This document shows, piece after piece, positions 16,304 through 25,035 of a stretch of 64,000 nucleotides of DNA. The stretch's first letter is position 1; every line of letters starts with the position of its first letter. The notes under the pieces are model-generated. The model had not been told where the DNA came from. It saw only the letters and a program-made list of their open reading frames with translations, and made no database searches. This DNA is from CBDFJH01 sp965198095 (GTDB taxonomy: Bacteria > Latescibacterota > UBA2968 > GCA-2709665): the NCBI GenBank assembly GCA_965198095.1, contig OZ240239.1:1736001-1800000 (forward strand), given 5' to 3'. The position numbers and the translations under genes are program-made.

Positions 16304-16335
16304 CACACCGGGCTGCGGCTCCGCCGCGGGGCCGC
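16299..16335 (+). repeat. attC site 19, left half only
   Basis: Left core cttaac (16299-16304) then acaccgggctgcggctccgcc, the standard first arm. No right core follows; the sequence enters a gene fragment. Confidence 0.65.
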
Positions 16336-16339
16336 CGCC

Positions 16340-16528
16340 TTCCTATTCAGCTTCTCTCAAAGTCTCGGAAATGATGACGAGCTCTCGCGCGGCCACGCAT
16401 GGGGACCTGGCTTCGAGATCGTTCTGACGGGAGAGGACATGCGGCGATTCGATACGACAGGGGCTTTGCGCTACGGTCGCTTTCACTCCCTTCGGCCTCC
16501 GGCAGCTCGCCTCTGTGACGGCGGTTGA
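16340..16528 (+). pseudogene. Fragment resembling DUF4037-type nucleotidyltransferase
   Basis: One frame reads QSLGNDDELSRGHAWGPGF then EIVLTGEDMRRF and stops at a TGA at 16526-16528. The DDELSRxHxWGP pattern is what I recall from the start of DUF4037 nucleotidyltransferase-like proteins (D-x-LSRDHDWGP). No start codon or Shine-Dalgarno precedes it, and the N-terminal part is missing. It is a cassette remnant next to a broken attC. Confidence 0.4.
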
Positions 16529-16593
16529 AAACAGGTCAAATATTTTGACCTGTTCAGCTGCCGCCGAGCATCACGACTTTTCTAACCTTTTTT

Positions 16594-17015
16594 ATGAATT
16601 ATTCAGGCTCGGAGAGCCGCGAGGTACTGGGTTCTTACGTGATGGCAGCCGTCGCAGTCGGATCGCTTCCTGCCGGTGGTTACATCCCTGGCCGAAGTGA
16701 CATCGATCTGATTGTCGTCGCGAGGGATGTATGCCCGGATGGCCTTCTGTCTGGAATCAAGAAGATGGCCGAAAGATGGCCGGGCAATACTGGATGAAGT
16801 ACAGATTTCGGAAGGGTTTTGGAGGATCTGCCATCCGCGAACGCGATCTCAGACCGCCCGTTTGGAAAGCGCCGCGATATGGCCTTTGAATCCTCCAACT
16901 CAAGCGGCAAGGGCGGGTGATCTCGGGACATCCGGACTTATCGGCTGTCTACCGGGAGAAAAATAGCACCTTGCTGCGGGATAATCCGTTCCTCGATCCG
17001 CAGATGGCAGCATAG
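16594..17015 (+). pseudogene. Nucleotidyltransferase-domain gene with several frameshifts
   Basis: ATG 16594 begins MNYSGSESREVLGSYVMAAV and then SLPAGGYIPGRSDIDLIVV, a Pol-beta nucleotidyltransferase motif with its DxD, and stops early at 16797. Later frames carry the rest: RERDLRPP near 16840, RRDMAFE near 16880, then LKRQGRVISGHPDLSAVYRE and LLRDNPFLDPQMAA to a TAG at 17013-17015. At least three frame changes are needed to rebuild a protein of about 140 residues, which is too many for isolated sequencing error. The tail pattern is typical of AadA-like transferases. It ends 11 bases before tamA. Confidence 0.7.
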
Positions 17016-17026
17016 GATGGAGCCCA

Positions 17027-18829
17027 TTGACTCTGCTCAGAATGTTCGTTCCCATGGTCTTCCTGGGTATTCCCCCTGCCCTTTTTGGACCTGCCTGCGC
17101 CCTGTCTGCCGGACAGGCAGGCGACTCGGCAGGTAGGCAGGCGGCCGATCCTCCTGTCGTTGAAGCGATTACGATTGAAGGAAATCGTGTCCTTTCCAAG
17201 GGAGATCTCAAGCTGCTGATGCAGACCCGGGTGAGCCGGTGGTACACGATATTTCCGGGTGTAAAGCCCCGGCGGTTCGACCCGGCCGTGTTTCGATCCG
17301 ATGTTGCGCGGATTGCTGCGCGTTACGGAGACCTGGGCTATTTTGACGCGGTTGTGGATACGGTGATTAACCGGTACCGCCCCGGGTTTGTGCGCATCCG
17401 GCTCCGCATTGAAGAGGGAGAGCCCGTGCTGGTTTTCAGCGTCCGGCTGGAAGGCCTGCCGGTAGATGTCGCGCCGGACAGCCTGCACCTCCGGGAGGCG
17501 CTGAGCACCAAACCGGGTCGGCCGCTGACCCGGACCGGCCGGGAGGCGGATCTGAACCTCATTGCCGACCGGCTTCAGGACAGCGGCTACGCCTTTGCCC
17601 AGGTTGCAGCCCCCGTAACCCGGCAGGCCCGCCGGGCAGACGTGATGTTTCGGGCCAGGCCAGGGCCGAAATGCCGGTTCGGACAGGTGCGGGTCGAGGG
17701 CAACCGGAAGGTTTCCGAAGGGCTGATCCGGCGGGGCCTGACCTTCCGGGAGGGAGAGGCCTACCGGAAGCGGGACCTCTTGGACACCCAGCATCAGCTC
17801 TACCGGTCGGGGGCATTTCGGTCGGTTTCACTGAGCCTGCCCGACACCGCCGCTCAGACAAGCCCGGTGGACGTGGACGTTCTGGTGCGTGAGCGCCCGC
17901 TCCGGAGCCTGAAGCTGGGGGCGGGATACGATACGGAGGAGCAGGTGCGCGGGTTGCTGGCCTGGCGGCACCGGAATTTCCTGGGCGGGGGTGCGCGGCA
18001 GCTGACGATCGAGTCCGAAGCGTCGGCCCTGGAAGCCCACGGGAAGATCGGCCTGCGGCAGCCCTACATTTTTGGAAGCAGGACCTGGCTGGACGTGGTG
18101 GGGTTTGTAGAGCAGGAACGTCCTGAGGAGATCCGGGTGAAGCGGGCGGGGGGCAGCGTGTCTTTGGAACGGATGTTCAGGGTCACGGGCAGAGTCGTTT
18201 TTCAGGTGCGGACCGAACTGGTCGACTTCAAGGTTGACAGCACCCGCACCAATTTTCTGATCGACTACGTGGAAGATACGCGGGACGATTTCTTCGATCC
18301 CCAGCGGGGACTGCTGGCTTCGCTTGCACTGAAGGCGTCGGGGGTTGGGGATTTCCTCAAGCTGACGGGTGAAGGGCGCTGGTACCGGAAGGTATTCCGG
18401 AAAAACGTGCTGGCCTTCAGGGTTTCGGGGGGGATGATCCTGAGCCTGGGGACGGCGAAAGCGATCCCCAATTTCGAACGGTTTTTCGCGGGCGGGGCGA
18501 ACAGCGTGCGGGGATGGCGCCTGAACCAGCTGAGCCCCCGGGACGCATCCGGCAATCCGGTGGGCGGGCGGAGCCTGCTGGAGGGGAGCATCGAGCTGCG
18601 CACCCGGCTGCTGCCCGTGTTGGGGGTGGCCGTGTTCCTGGATGCGGGCAATGTCGGATCGGATCGGTTCGGGGCCTTCAGACCGGGCGGGTTACACCTG
18701 GCCGCAGGCGCCGGGGTGCGCTATTTGAGCCCCATCAGCCCCGTGCGGATCGATGTTGCGTACCGGCTCTCCGAAGACCGGTTCGTGCCCCGCAGGCGGA
18801 TTTATTTCAGCCTGGGACAGGCGTTTTGA
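17027..18829 (+). CDS. tamA: Omp85-family outer-membrane assembly protein, TamA/BamA-like
   Basis: A 600-aa protein starting at TTG 17027 (GGAG seven bases upstream; ATG 17042 is an alternative). It has a signal peptide (FVPMVFLGIPPALFGPACA), then three POTRA-like repeats (about residues 45-280: VEAITIEGNRVLSKGDLK; VLVFSVRLEGLP; CRFGQVRVEGNRKVSEGLI) and a C-terminal 16-strand surface-antigen barrel (from LKLGAGYDTEEQVRG). The barrel holds the Omp85 loop-6 signature NSVRGWRLN and ends RIYFSLGQAF with a terminal aromatic. POTRA number and the downstream TamB partner favour TamA over BamA. It inserts proteins in the outer membrane. Confidence 0.85.
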   Translation: MTLLRMFVPMVFLGIPPALFGPACALSAGQAGDSAGRQAADPPVVEAITIEGNRVLSKGDLKLLMQTRVSRWYTIFPGVKPRRFDPAVFRSDVARIAARYGDLGYFDAVVDTVINRYRPGFVRIRLRIEEGEPVLVFSVRLEGLPVDVAPDSLHLREALSTKPGRPLTRTGREADLNLIADRLQDSGYAFAQVAAPVTRQARRADVMFRARPGPKCRFGQVRVEGNRKVSEGLIRRGLTFREGEAYRKRDLLDTQHQLYRSGAFRSVSLSLPDTAAQTSPVDVDVLVRERPLRSLKLGAGYDTEEQVRGLLAWRHRNFLGGGARQLTIESEASALEAHGKIGLRQPYIFGSRTWLDVVGFVEQERPEEIRVKRAGGSVSLERMFRVTGRVVFQVRTELVDFKVDSTRTNFLIDYVEDTRDDFFDPQRGLLASLALKASGVGDFLKLTGEGRWYRKVFRKNVLAFRVSGGMILSLGTAKAIPNFERFFAGGANSVRGWRLNQLSPRDASGNPVGGRSLLEGSIELRTRLLPVLGVAVFLDAGNVGSDRFGAFRPGGLHLAAGAGVRYLSPISPVRIDVAYRLSEDRFVPRRRIYFSLGQAF

Positions 18830-18868
18830 AGCGTAGCAGGTGGCTTTCGGATTGGGTATTGTTTCCTC

Positions 18869-21800
18869 ATGAGACCTGTCGTTAAAATACTTGCCCCCCT
18901 CCTGGCCGTGGGGGCCGTGGGAGGCGGGATCGGGTTGCTGGCGCTGGGGTCGGGGTGGGTGAACCCCTATCTGCGGGACTATGCGGAGGGGCGGCTTTCC
19001 CGGCACCTGGGCATGGCCGTGGAGATCGGCAGCCTGCAGGGCAACCCTCTGGCAGGGTTGCGAATGGACCGGGTGCGCCTTGGCGAGGGGCCGGAACCGC
19101 TGCTGGTTCTGGATGCTCTGGATGTCCGGTACCGGCTGCCGGGGCTGCTTTGGGGAGCCGTGATCGTGGATACGCTCCGTTTTCGTGCCCCCAGGGTACG
19201 CTTCCCCGAAGCGGCGGGTGGGGCAGATTGGGCCGCAGGGGTCTTGTCCGCGGCCGACTCTGACCGGTGGGCAGGGGGCCCGGGGTGGAAGATCCATATT
19301 GGCCACGCGGAGGTTGTGGACGGAGATTGCCTGTGGGGCACCGAAGGCCGGGTGGACAGCCTGAATCTGGTCGTGGGGTTTCAGGCCGGTCCGAAGGGGT
19401 ATGAGCTGGCGCTGCGCCGTTTCCGGTCTCTGTTCTTTGACCCCCCACTGGTGATTCGGAATCTGGCCGGGCTGACCCTGCTGCGGGACGGACAACTGGT
19501 GCTTGAGGGGCTGCGCCTGCATACGCCGGGGTCCCATCTGCAGATAGATGGTAGGGTGACGGGGCTGTCCCGGCCGGAGTACGATTTTGCCCTGCGTGCG
19601 GATTCCCTGGCGTTTGGTGAGATGGCCCGAATCTTTCCGGGGACCTACCCCGGGGGGAGCGTGGCGGTTGAGGGCCGGGCGTGGGGGAACGCCTCCGGGA
19701 TGAGGGGAGACTTCAGGCTCAGCTACGGGTCGAGCACCGGTGCGGTGTCCGGACGGGTGGATTTTACCGGGGAGGGCGTTGCTTACGATGTACAGGCGGA
19801 AGGCCGGGGGGTGGATCTGGCGCAGATCGGGCCGCAGTGGAACCTGGACGCCCGGTTTGACACGGTGATTCGGCTGCAGGGGCGGGGCCTGGATGCGCTG
19901 ACCGCCGAGGGGACGGTGAGCGCGGGGATGGCCCGGGCGTATCTCTTCGGCACGGCTGTGGATACGGCGAACCTGGTGGCGACGTTGAACGGTGGACAGG
20001 TGGTGATGGATCTGAGCGCGGAAGGGGAGGCGGGCGGGCTGGCCGCAGACCTGGAGGTTGACCTGGGGGCGGCGGCTCCGGTCTATGCGCTGAGGGCGCG
20101 TCTGGCAAACCTGGACCTCTCCCGGGTTTCAGGAGCGCCCGGAACGGTGACCGACCTGACCGGGGAAGTCCGGCTGCGGCGGGCGGAGGCCGGTATGTGG
20201 CAGGGTGAAGCCAGGTTTGACGCCCTGAATATCCAGGGGTTGCCCCCGGCAACCGGACTCGTGCTTCGGGGGTCTTCCCGGGGGGGCCGGGTGCGGCTGG
20301 ACAGCCTGGGGGTGAGACTGCCGGATGGGTACGGGGTGGTTCGGGGGAAGGGACGTGTGGATCTGGGCCGGCTCTGGAGACCCGGCGGAAAACAGCCGAC
20401 GTATCAGATGGGGTTGCGACTGGAGGGGCTGGCGCTGGAGCGCCTGACGGGCGACGCCAGGCTGGGGGGAGACGTTTCGTTCCAGATTTCGCTTGCCGGC
20501 GCGGGGTTTCACCCGGATTCGATGCAGGCCCGGGCGGACGTGGTGGCGGAGGCGCCCGATTTTTTGGGCGGGGAGCTGGACAGCGCCAGGGCGAGCCTGG
20601 TGCTGCAGGGCCGCCGGATGGTTCTGGACCGGCTGATGCTGGCGGCCGCATCGATGCGCTTTGACGGCCGCGGGTGGGCGACGCTGGGCGACAGCCTGGA
20701 CATCCGCGGGACCGGGCAGGTCCACGATTTCGAGGCGTTGAGCAACCTGCTGGGGTGGGGACTCTCCGGCAGGCCGGCGCCCTTTGTCGTCCAGGTCGGC
20801 GGGGGCTGGGAGCAGCCCCTGGCTGTGGTGGATTTGCTGGCGGACAGCCTGAATTACCGGGGTATTCCGATGCAGGGGGTGCGCTTTCGGATGAGGTGGC
20901 CTGCGCTCCCGACGGGAGGCTTTGTCGTCCGGGTGGGGTCTCTCGTGTGGGGCGGACGCGTGGTCCGCGACCTGTTTCTGAATGTGGGCCTGGATGGAGA
21001 GGGGATATCCTTTCTCCTGGGGAACCGTTCGGAAGATGCCGACCGCGTCTATCTCTGGGGCCGGGCTGGGCCCCAGGACGGCGGATATTACCTTGAGCTG
21101 GACTCCCTTGCGGTTCAGGTGGACCGGATGGCCCTGTTTAACGACGGCCCCTGTCGGGTCAGGTATCACCCCCGGGAGGGGGTGCACGTGGAGCAGTTCC
21201 GGCTGGCCGGGCCCGGCGGCCGGGTAGAGGCACGGGACCATTCCGGGCAACCGGGCGCCGTGGTGGTCCGGCTGCGGGATGTGGACCTGCCGACGTGGTC
21301 TTTTCTGCTGGGGCTGGGAGGTGAGGCGAGCGGGGTGCTGAGCGGAGAGGCCACCCTGTCCGGCACGCCGGACGATCCTCGGATCGAGGCGCGGGTGGAA
21401 CTGAAGGACGGCGCCGTCGCAGGCGTCCGGTTTCAGAATTTTTCGGGCACCCTGGCCTACGGGAACCATCGCGCAGCGGTGGATTTGAAGCTGGTGCAGT
21501 CGCCCGGCCGAGAGGCCCTGTTGCAGGGGAATTTCCCGCTGAATTTGTCGTCCGGTGGGGAGGACCTGTTTCCCGAAGCGCCTGTGAGCGTGTTGCTCAG
21601 GTCGGACGGCATCGAGCCTGGCTTTCTCCAGGCCGTGTTTCCGGAGGTCCGGGACGCGGGGGGAATGCTGGCGATGGACCTGAGCGTGGAAGGCACCCCC
21701 CGGCGTCTGCGTCTGCGGGAGAGCGGATGGATCCGCCTACAGGATGGGGTCGCCCGGATTGTGCCCCTGAACAGGACCTTCCGGAAGGTTCAGGCAAAGC

Positions 21801-22870
21801 TGAGCTTTGCCGAGGACCGGATCGTCCTGGAGCAGCTCGAGGCCGGGGAAGGGAAGGGCTGGCTGGCACTCAGCGGAGAGGTGAGGCTGGACCAGCACGC
21901 GGTCGAGGGTTTCGGTGTTCGGGATTTTGATATTGCGCTTCAGGCAAAGGATTTTGAGGCGATCAACCTGCCTGAGCTCAACGCGACCCTGCGGGCCGAT
22001 CTCCGCCTGAGGGGGAACCCGGAGGCGTCCCGGGTGGAAGGCAAGGCAGGGTTGACCCGCGCGGTGCTCAGGCTGTCCGATTTCATCGAGACTCCGACCG
22101 GCGATTTCCGGGTAACCTCTCGTTTTATCCGGAATCTGAGTTGCAATATTCGGGTGTCGGCCTCTCGAAATGTCTGGATCCGGGACAGAGATCTCAATAT
22201 TGAGATTTCCGGGGATGTGGATCTGGTCAAAGACCGGGAGGGGGTTCGGATCTACGGGTCTCTGGACAGCCGGCAGGGACGCTACGAGTTTCAGAACACG
22301 AGTTTTAACATCAACCGTGGAGAACTCCAGTTCCAGGGAAAGGCGGATATCAACCCCGATCTCTACATTTTGGGTACACACAGGGCGACGCTGGTTTCCA
22401 ACGAGCCTGCGGTGATCAGCGTGATCGTGGGCGGAACGCTGCTGAATCCCCAGATCACCTTGGAGAGCGATACCACCCCTCCTCTGTCCGAAGCGGACAT
22501 GCTCTCTTATCTGATCGTCGGAAGGCCGGCCGAAGACATCGGGCGCAGCCTGGAAGGGCAGGCCGCAGGCCTCGTGCTGGGTGTGGCTGCGAACCGGCTC
22601 AAGCGGACGATCGGCCGGCGGCTGAATCTGGACGTTGTGGAGATCGACCTGGGCGAGGGGAACGCGGCTACCCGGGTGCGGGTGGGAAAGTATTTCGGGT
22701 CCAGGTTCTTCATCAGCTATGCGCAGGATATTTCCTCGGCAGGGGGACAGAAGGTGATCGTGGAGTACGAGCTGCTGCCGCAGGTTACGCTGGAGGCGCA
22801 GCAGAGGGCCGGGCACGAGCAGGAACGGGACCGGAAGTCCCTGGGGCTTTTCTGGAAGATGGAATGGTGA
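18869..22870 (+). CDS. tamB: TamB-like inner-membrane-anchored translocation/lipid-transport protein (DUF490)
   Basis: The 1,333-aa protein starts at ATG 18869 with one N-terminal membrane segment (VVKILAPLLAVGAVGGGI then GLLALGSG), followed by more than 1,000 residues of repetitive beta-rich sequence expected to form a long groove across the periplasm. The C-terminal DUF490/TamB domain (about residues 1,000-1,333) includes YGSLDSRQGRYEFQNTSFN, INRGELQFQG, the SEADMLSYLIVGRP segment and SAGGQKVIVEYELLPQ. TamB-family proteins act with TamA in outer-membrane assembly and with other AsmA-like proteins in phospholipid transport. It follows tamA by 39 bases, the usual operon order. Confidence 0.87.
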   Translation: MRPVVKILAPLLAVGAVGGGIGLLALGSGWVNPYLRDYAEGRLSRHLGMAVEIGSLQGNPLAGLRMDRVRLGEGPEPLLVLDALDVRYRLPGLLWGAVIVDTLRFRAPRVRFPEAAGGADWAAGVLSAADSDRWAGGPGWKIHIGHAEVVDGDCLWGTEGRVDSLNLVVGFQAGPKGYELALRRFRSLFFDPPLVIRNLAGLTLLRDGQLVLEGLRLHTPGSHLQIDGRVTGLSRPEYDFALRADSLAFGEMARIFPGTYPGGSVAVEGRAWGNASGMRGDFRLSYGSSTGAVSGRVDFTGEGVAYDVQAEGRGVDLAQIGPQWNLDARFDTVIRLQGRGLDALTAEGTVSAGMARAYLFGTAVDTANLVATLNGGQVVMDLSAEGEAGGLAADLEVDLGAAAPVYALRARLANLDLSRVSGAPGTVTDLTGEVRLRRAEAGMWQGEARFDALNIQGLPPATGLVLRGSSRGGRVRLDSLGVRLPDGYGVVRGKGRVDLGRLWRPGGKQPTYQMGLRLEGLALERLTGDARLGGDVSFQISLAGAGFHPDSMQARADVVAEAPDFLGGELDSARASLVLQGRRMVLDRLMLAAASMRFDGRGWATLGDSLDIRGTGQVHDFEALSNLLGWGLSGRPAPFVVQVGGGWEQPLAVVDLLADSLNYRGIPMQGVRFRMRWPALPTGGFVVRVGSLVWGGRVVRDLFLNVGLDGEGISFLLGNRSEDADRVYLWGRAGPQDGGYYLELDSLAVQVDRMALFNDGPCRVRYHPREGVHVEQFRLAGPGGRVEARDHSGQPGAVVVRLRDVDLPTWSFLLGLGGEASGVLSGEATLSGTPDDPRIEARVELKDGAVAGVRFQNFSGTLAYGNHRAAVDLKLVQSPGREALLQGNFPLNLSSGGEDLFPEAPVSVLLRSDGIEPGFLQAVFPEVRDAGGMLAMDLSVEGTPRRLRLRESGWIRLQDGVARIVPLNRTFRKVQAKLSFAEDRIVLEQLEAGEGKGWLALSGEVRLDQHAVEGFGVRDFDIALQAKDFEAINLPELNATLRADLRLRGNPEASRVEGKAGLTRAVLRLSDFIETPTGDFRVTSRFIRNLSCNIRVSASRNVWIRDRDLNIEISGDVDLVKDREGVRIYGSLDSRQGRYEFQNTSFNINRGELQFQGKADINPDLYILGTHRATLVSNEPAVISVIVGGTLLNPQITLESDTTPPLSEADMLSYLIVGRPAEDIGRSLEGQAAGLVLGVAANRLKRTIGRRLNLDVVEIDLGEGNAATRVRVGKYFGSRFFISYAQDISSAGGQKVIVEYELLPQVTLEAQQRAGHEQERDRKSLGLFWKMEW

Positions 22871-22999
22871 AAAATCGGGTGAGTGTGGCGACTTCTGTTT
22901 GATGTATATCCGGGTTTCCGCGCTGAAGAAGGGGCCCGGCACCGGCCTGTTCGCCGCGGCAAGCGTGGAGAAGAAGGCGTGACCGGGAGCGAAAGCGAC

Positions 23000-24058
23000 A
23001 TGGACAAGCTGCGGGTGGGCGTCATCGGCTGCGGCAAGATGGGGCGGTCCCATTTCGGAGCCTACAGCCGTGTGCCGGACCTGGTGGAGGTCGCGGCGCT
23101 GTGCGACGTCAGGGAGGAGGCGCTCGCCGCCGCGTCGGAGCGCTGGCCGGCGGCCCGCGCGGCGAGGGACTACCGCGAGATGCTGGAGCCGGGCGATCTC
23201 GATCTCGTCAGCGTGGTCACCATGCCGCAAACGCACTGCGAGATCGCGGTTGCCGCGCTCGAAGCGGGCGCCCACGTGCTGTGCGAGAAGCCGTTCGCGA
23301 TGAACCTGGCCGAGGCGGATCGCATGCTGGCCGCGGCGGAGCGCGCTGGACGGCTGATTCAGGTGGGCACGAACATGCGCCACATGATCGAGGCCGGTAT
23401 CCTGAAGGAGCTGGTGGAATCGGGCGCACTCGGCAAGCCGACCTACATCCGCGCCTGGACCTATACCCACGACATTCCGTGGTGGGGGCCGCACCAGATC
23501 AAGCGGGTCTCGGCCGGCGGGGCGCTTGCCTCATCGGCGATTCACCTTGCCGATGTGGCGCTGTGGGTCGCGGGAAGCCCCGGCCCGGTTGCCGTTTCCG
23601 GATCGACCCACCGGATCTTTCCGAAAAAGCGGGCGGAGACGGCGCCCTCCGGCGAGGCGCGCGACAGCTACGACGTCGAGGACATCGCCGCCGCGCACAT
23701 CCGCCTTTCCGACGGCGGCACCCTCATCCTCGAGGGCACCTGGGCCCACGACCGGGCCGAGAGCGAACGCAGCTTCGAGATGATCTGCGAGCGCGGCACG
23801 ATCTGCTTCAATCCGCTGTCGGTCCTGATGGACGAGGCGGGGAAGGTCGTCGACCGCACACCGGCCGACTACGCGGAGCCGGAGGCGCGTTATTCGTGGG
23901 GAGGCAGCGTGAGCAGGGAGATCTCCCGCTTTGTCGCCGCCATTCGCGAAGGGACCGAACCGTCGCAGAGTCCGCGCGAGATCCGCAACCTGCAGCTGAT
24001 TCAGGATTCGGTCTATGAATCGGCCCGGACCGGTCGCGAGGTGCGGCTCGACGCATAG
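23000..24058 (+). CDS. Gfo/Idh/MocA-family oxidoreductase
   Basis: From ATG 23000 (GGGAG 11 bases upstream; a GTG at 22979 is the alternative) the product is 352 aa. The N-terminal NAD(P)-binding fold begins LRVGVIGCGKMGRSHFGAY, with the conserved CEKPFAMNLAEAD loop about residue 95, where Lys of EKP is catalytic. The C-terminal alpha/beta domain contains GGALASSAIHLADVALWVAG, with the His expected in the active site. The family oxidises or reduces sugars, inositols and related compounds; the exact substrate is not readable. Expansions of this family are common in polysaccharide-degrading uncultured phyla. Confidence 0.88.
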   Translation: MDKLRVGVIGCGKMGRSHFGAYSRVPDLVEVAALCDVREEALAAASERWPAARAARDYREMLEPGDLDLVSVVTMPQTHCEIAVAALEAGAHVLCEKPFAMNLAEADRMLAAAERAGRLIQVGTNMRHMIEAGILKELVESGALGKPTYIRAWTYTHDIPWWGPHQIKRVSAGGALASSAIHLADVALWVAGSPGPVAVSGSTHRIFPKKRAETAPSGEARDSYDVEDIAAAHIRLSDGGTLILEGTWAHDRAESERSFEMICERGTICFNPLSVLMDEAGKVVDRTPADYAEPEARYSWGGSVSREISRFVAAIREGTEPSQSPREIRNLQLIQDSVYESARTGREVRLDA

Positions 24059-24459
24059 TCGGGCGACGGCGCGCTTGACCGGTGCCGCGCCGGCTCGGCT
24101 GAGTGCTCGCCCGGACAAAGGAGAAAGTGCTGCGACGACAGGTGGCGCTGCGGGGCCGGAGCCTCGAAGATCTCAACACGTGGTATCTTGAATGGCCACG
24201 ACACACGTACGGCACGAGGTCCTTGTTTATCGCAATTTTGGAATGCTGCACGAAGGCTCGAACAACCGGACTCGGCCGATGAGCGGCGGGACCCGCGCAG
24301 TTCGCCTGGCAGTCGTCTCGAGGTCTGGCCGGGCAGGCGGTCTGGACAACGCAGCCTTCGGCCCCATGACTCTAACGAGAGGTATCGATCGTGGTGCGTG
24401 TTCCGACGGGTCGTGCTCCCACGACCTGCAAGCTCAGTACAGCTCATTGATCCCCTGTT
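24059..24459. other. Intergenic region, no convincing gene
   Basis: The only candidate is a 51-codon frame, GTG 24127 to TGA 24282, behind AAAGGAGAAA (VLRRQVALRGRSLEDLNTWY at its start). It has no recognisable domain and no promoter, so I do not call it a gene. Confidence 0.3.
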
Positions 24460-25035
24460 TCACGCCGGCAGATCCGGGCGACGACGTCGAACTTCCTCCA
24501 GAAGTTCCGGATTCAGTCCCGACACCGCTTTGAGCGACCGGGCCTCGAGCAGTTGCTCAAGCACAAGGCCTTCGACGCGTTCGAGATGGGCGCCGGACAG
24601 ATCGGCGTCCTTCATCACCGCGTCCAACAGGTAGGCGCGCGTCATCTCCGCTCCCGACAGGTTTGTCTCCGAGAGATCCGCTTCCTTGAAGGTGGCTTCC
24701 AAGAGTACGGCGCCTGTGAAGTCGGCCTTCCTGAAGTCGGCCCCGTAGAGATTCGCGCAGCTCAGATCCGCACTCCTGAAACTGGCCCGGCTCGCGCTCG
24801 CATCGCTCAGGTCCGCGTGACCGAGATAGGCACGGTCGAATACGGTGCCGGTCAGGGTCGCGCCGCTGAACACCTGATGCTGAAACGACATCCCGCTCAG
24901 GTCCGCGCCCGACAGATCTTCGTAGACGAACGACTCCCCTTCGACGTCGGGGATGACCCCGGCGTGCGCCTCGCGCCAACGGTTCCAGACCTCGGCGCCC
25001 TGTCTCAGCAGTTCGACGTGTGCGGGGTTGGCCAC
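24460..25035 (-). CDS. Pentapeptide-repeat protein
   Basis: The 191-aa protein contains about 20 tandem A(D/N)LxX pentapeptides from residue 38 to 160, such as YEDLSGADLSGMSF, LGHADLSDASASRASF and ADLSCANLYGADFRKADF. These form a right-handed quadrilateral beta-helix. The ends are non-repetitive: an N-terminal MANPAHVELLRQGAEVWNRW and a C-terminal LNPELLEEVRRRRPDLP. Similar proteins with this N-terminal RQGxxxWNxWR segment occur widely; some relatives mimic DNA and protect gyrase, but most have no known role. Start ATG at 25035. Confidence 0.85.
   Translation of the reverse strand: MANPAHVELLRQGAEVWNRWREAHAGVIPDVEGESFVYEDLSGADLSGMSFQHQVFSGATLTGTVFDRAYLGHADLSDASASRASFRSADLSCANLYGADFRKADFTGAVLLEATFKEADLSETNLSGAEMTRAYLLDAVMKDADLSGAHLERVEGLVLEQLLEARSLKAVSGLNPELLEEVRRRRPDLPA

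Noticed and set aside
20129..21469. 446-codon minus-strand open frame
   Set aside because: Antisense shadow of tamB; the + strand protein has coherent TamB features.
21737..23494. 585-codon minus-strand open frame
   Set aside because: It lies opposite tamB and the Gfo/Idh/MocA gene; low-complexity His/Arg/Pro/Gln-rich product without domains. High GC makes long antisense frames common here.
24127..24282. 51-codon frame with AAAGGAG
   Set aside because: No promoter, terminator or recognisable pattern; likely chance.
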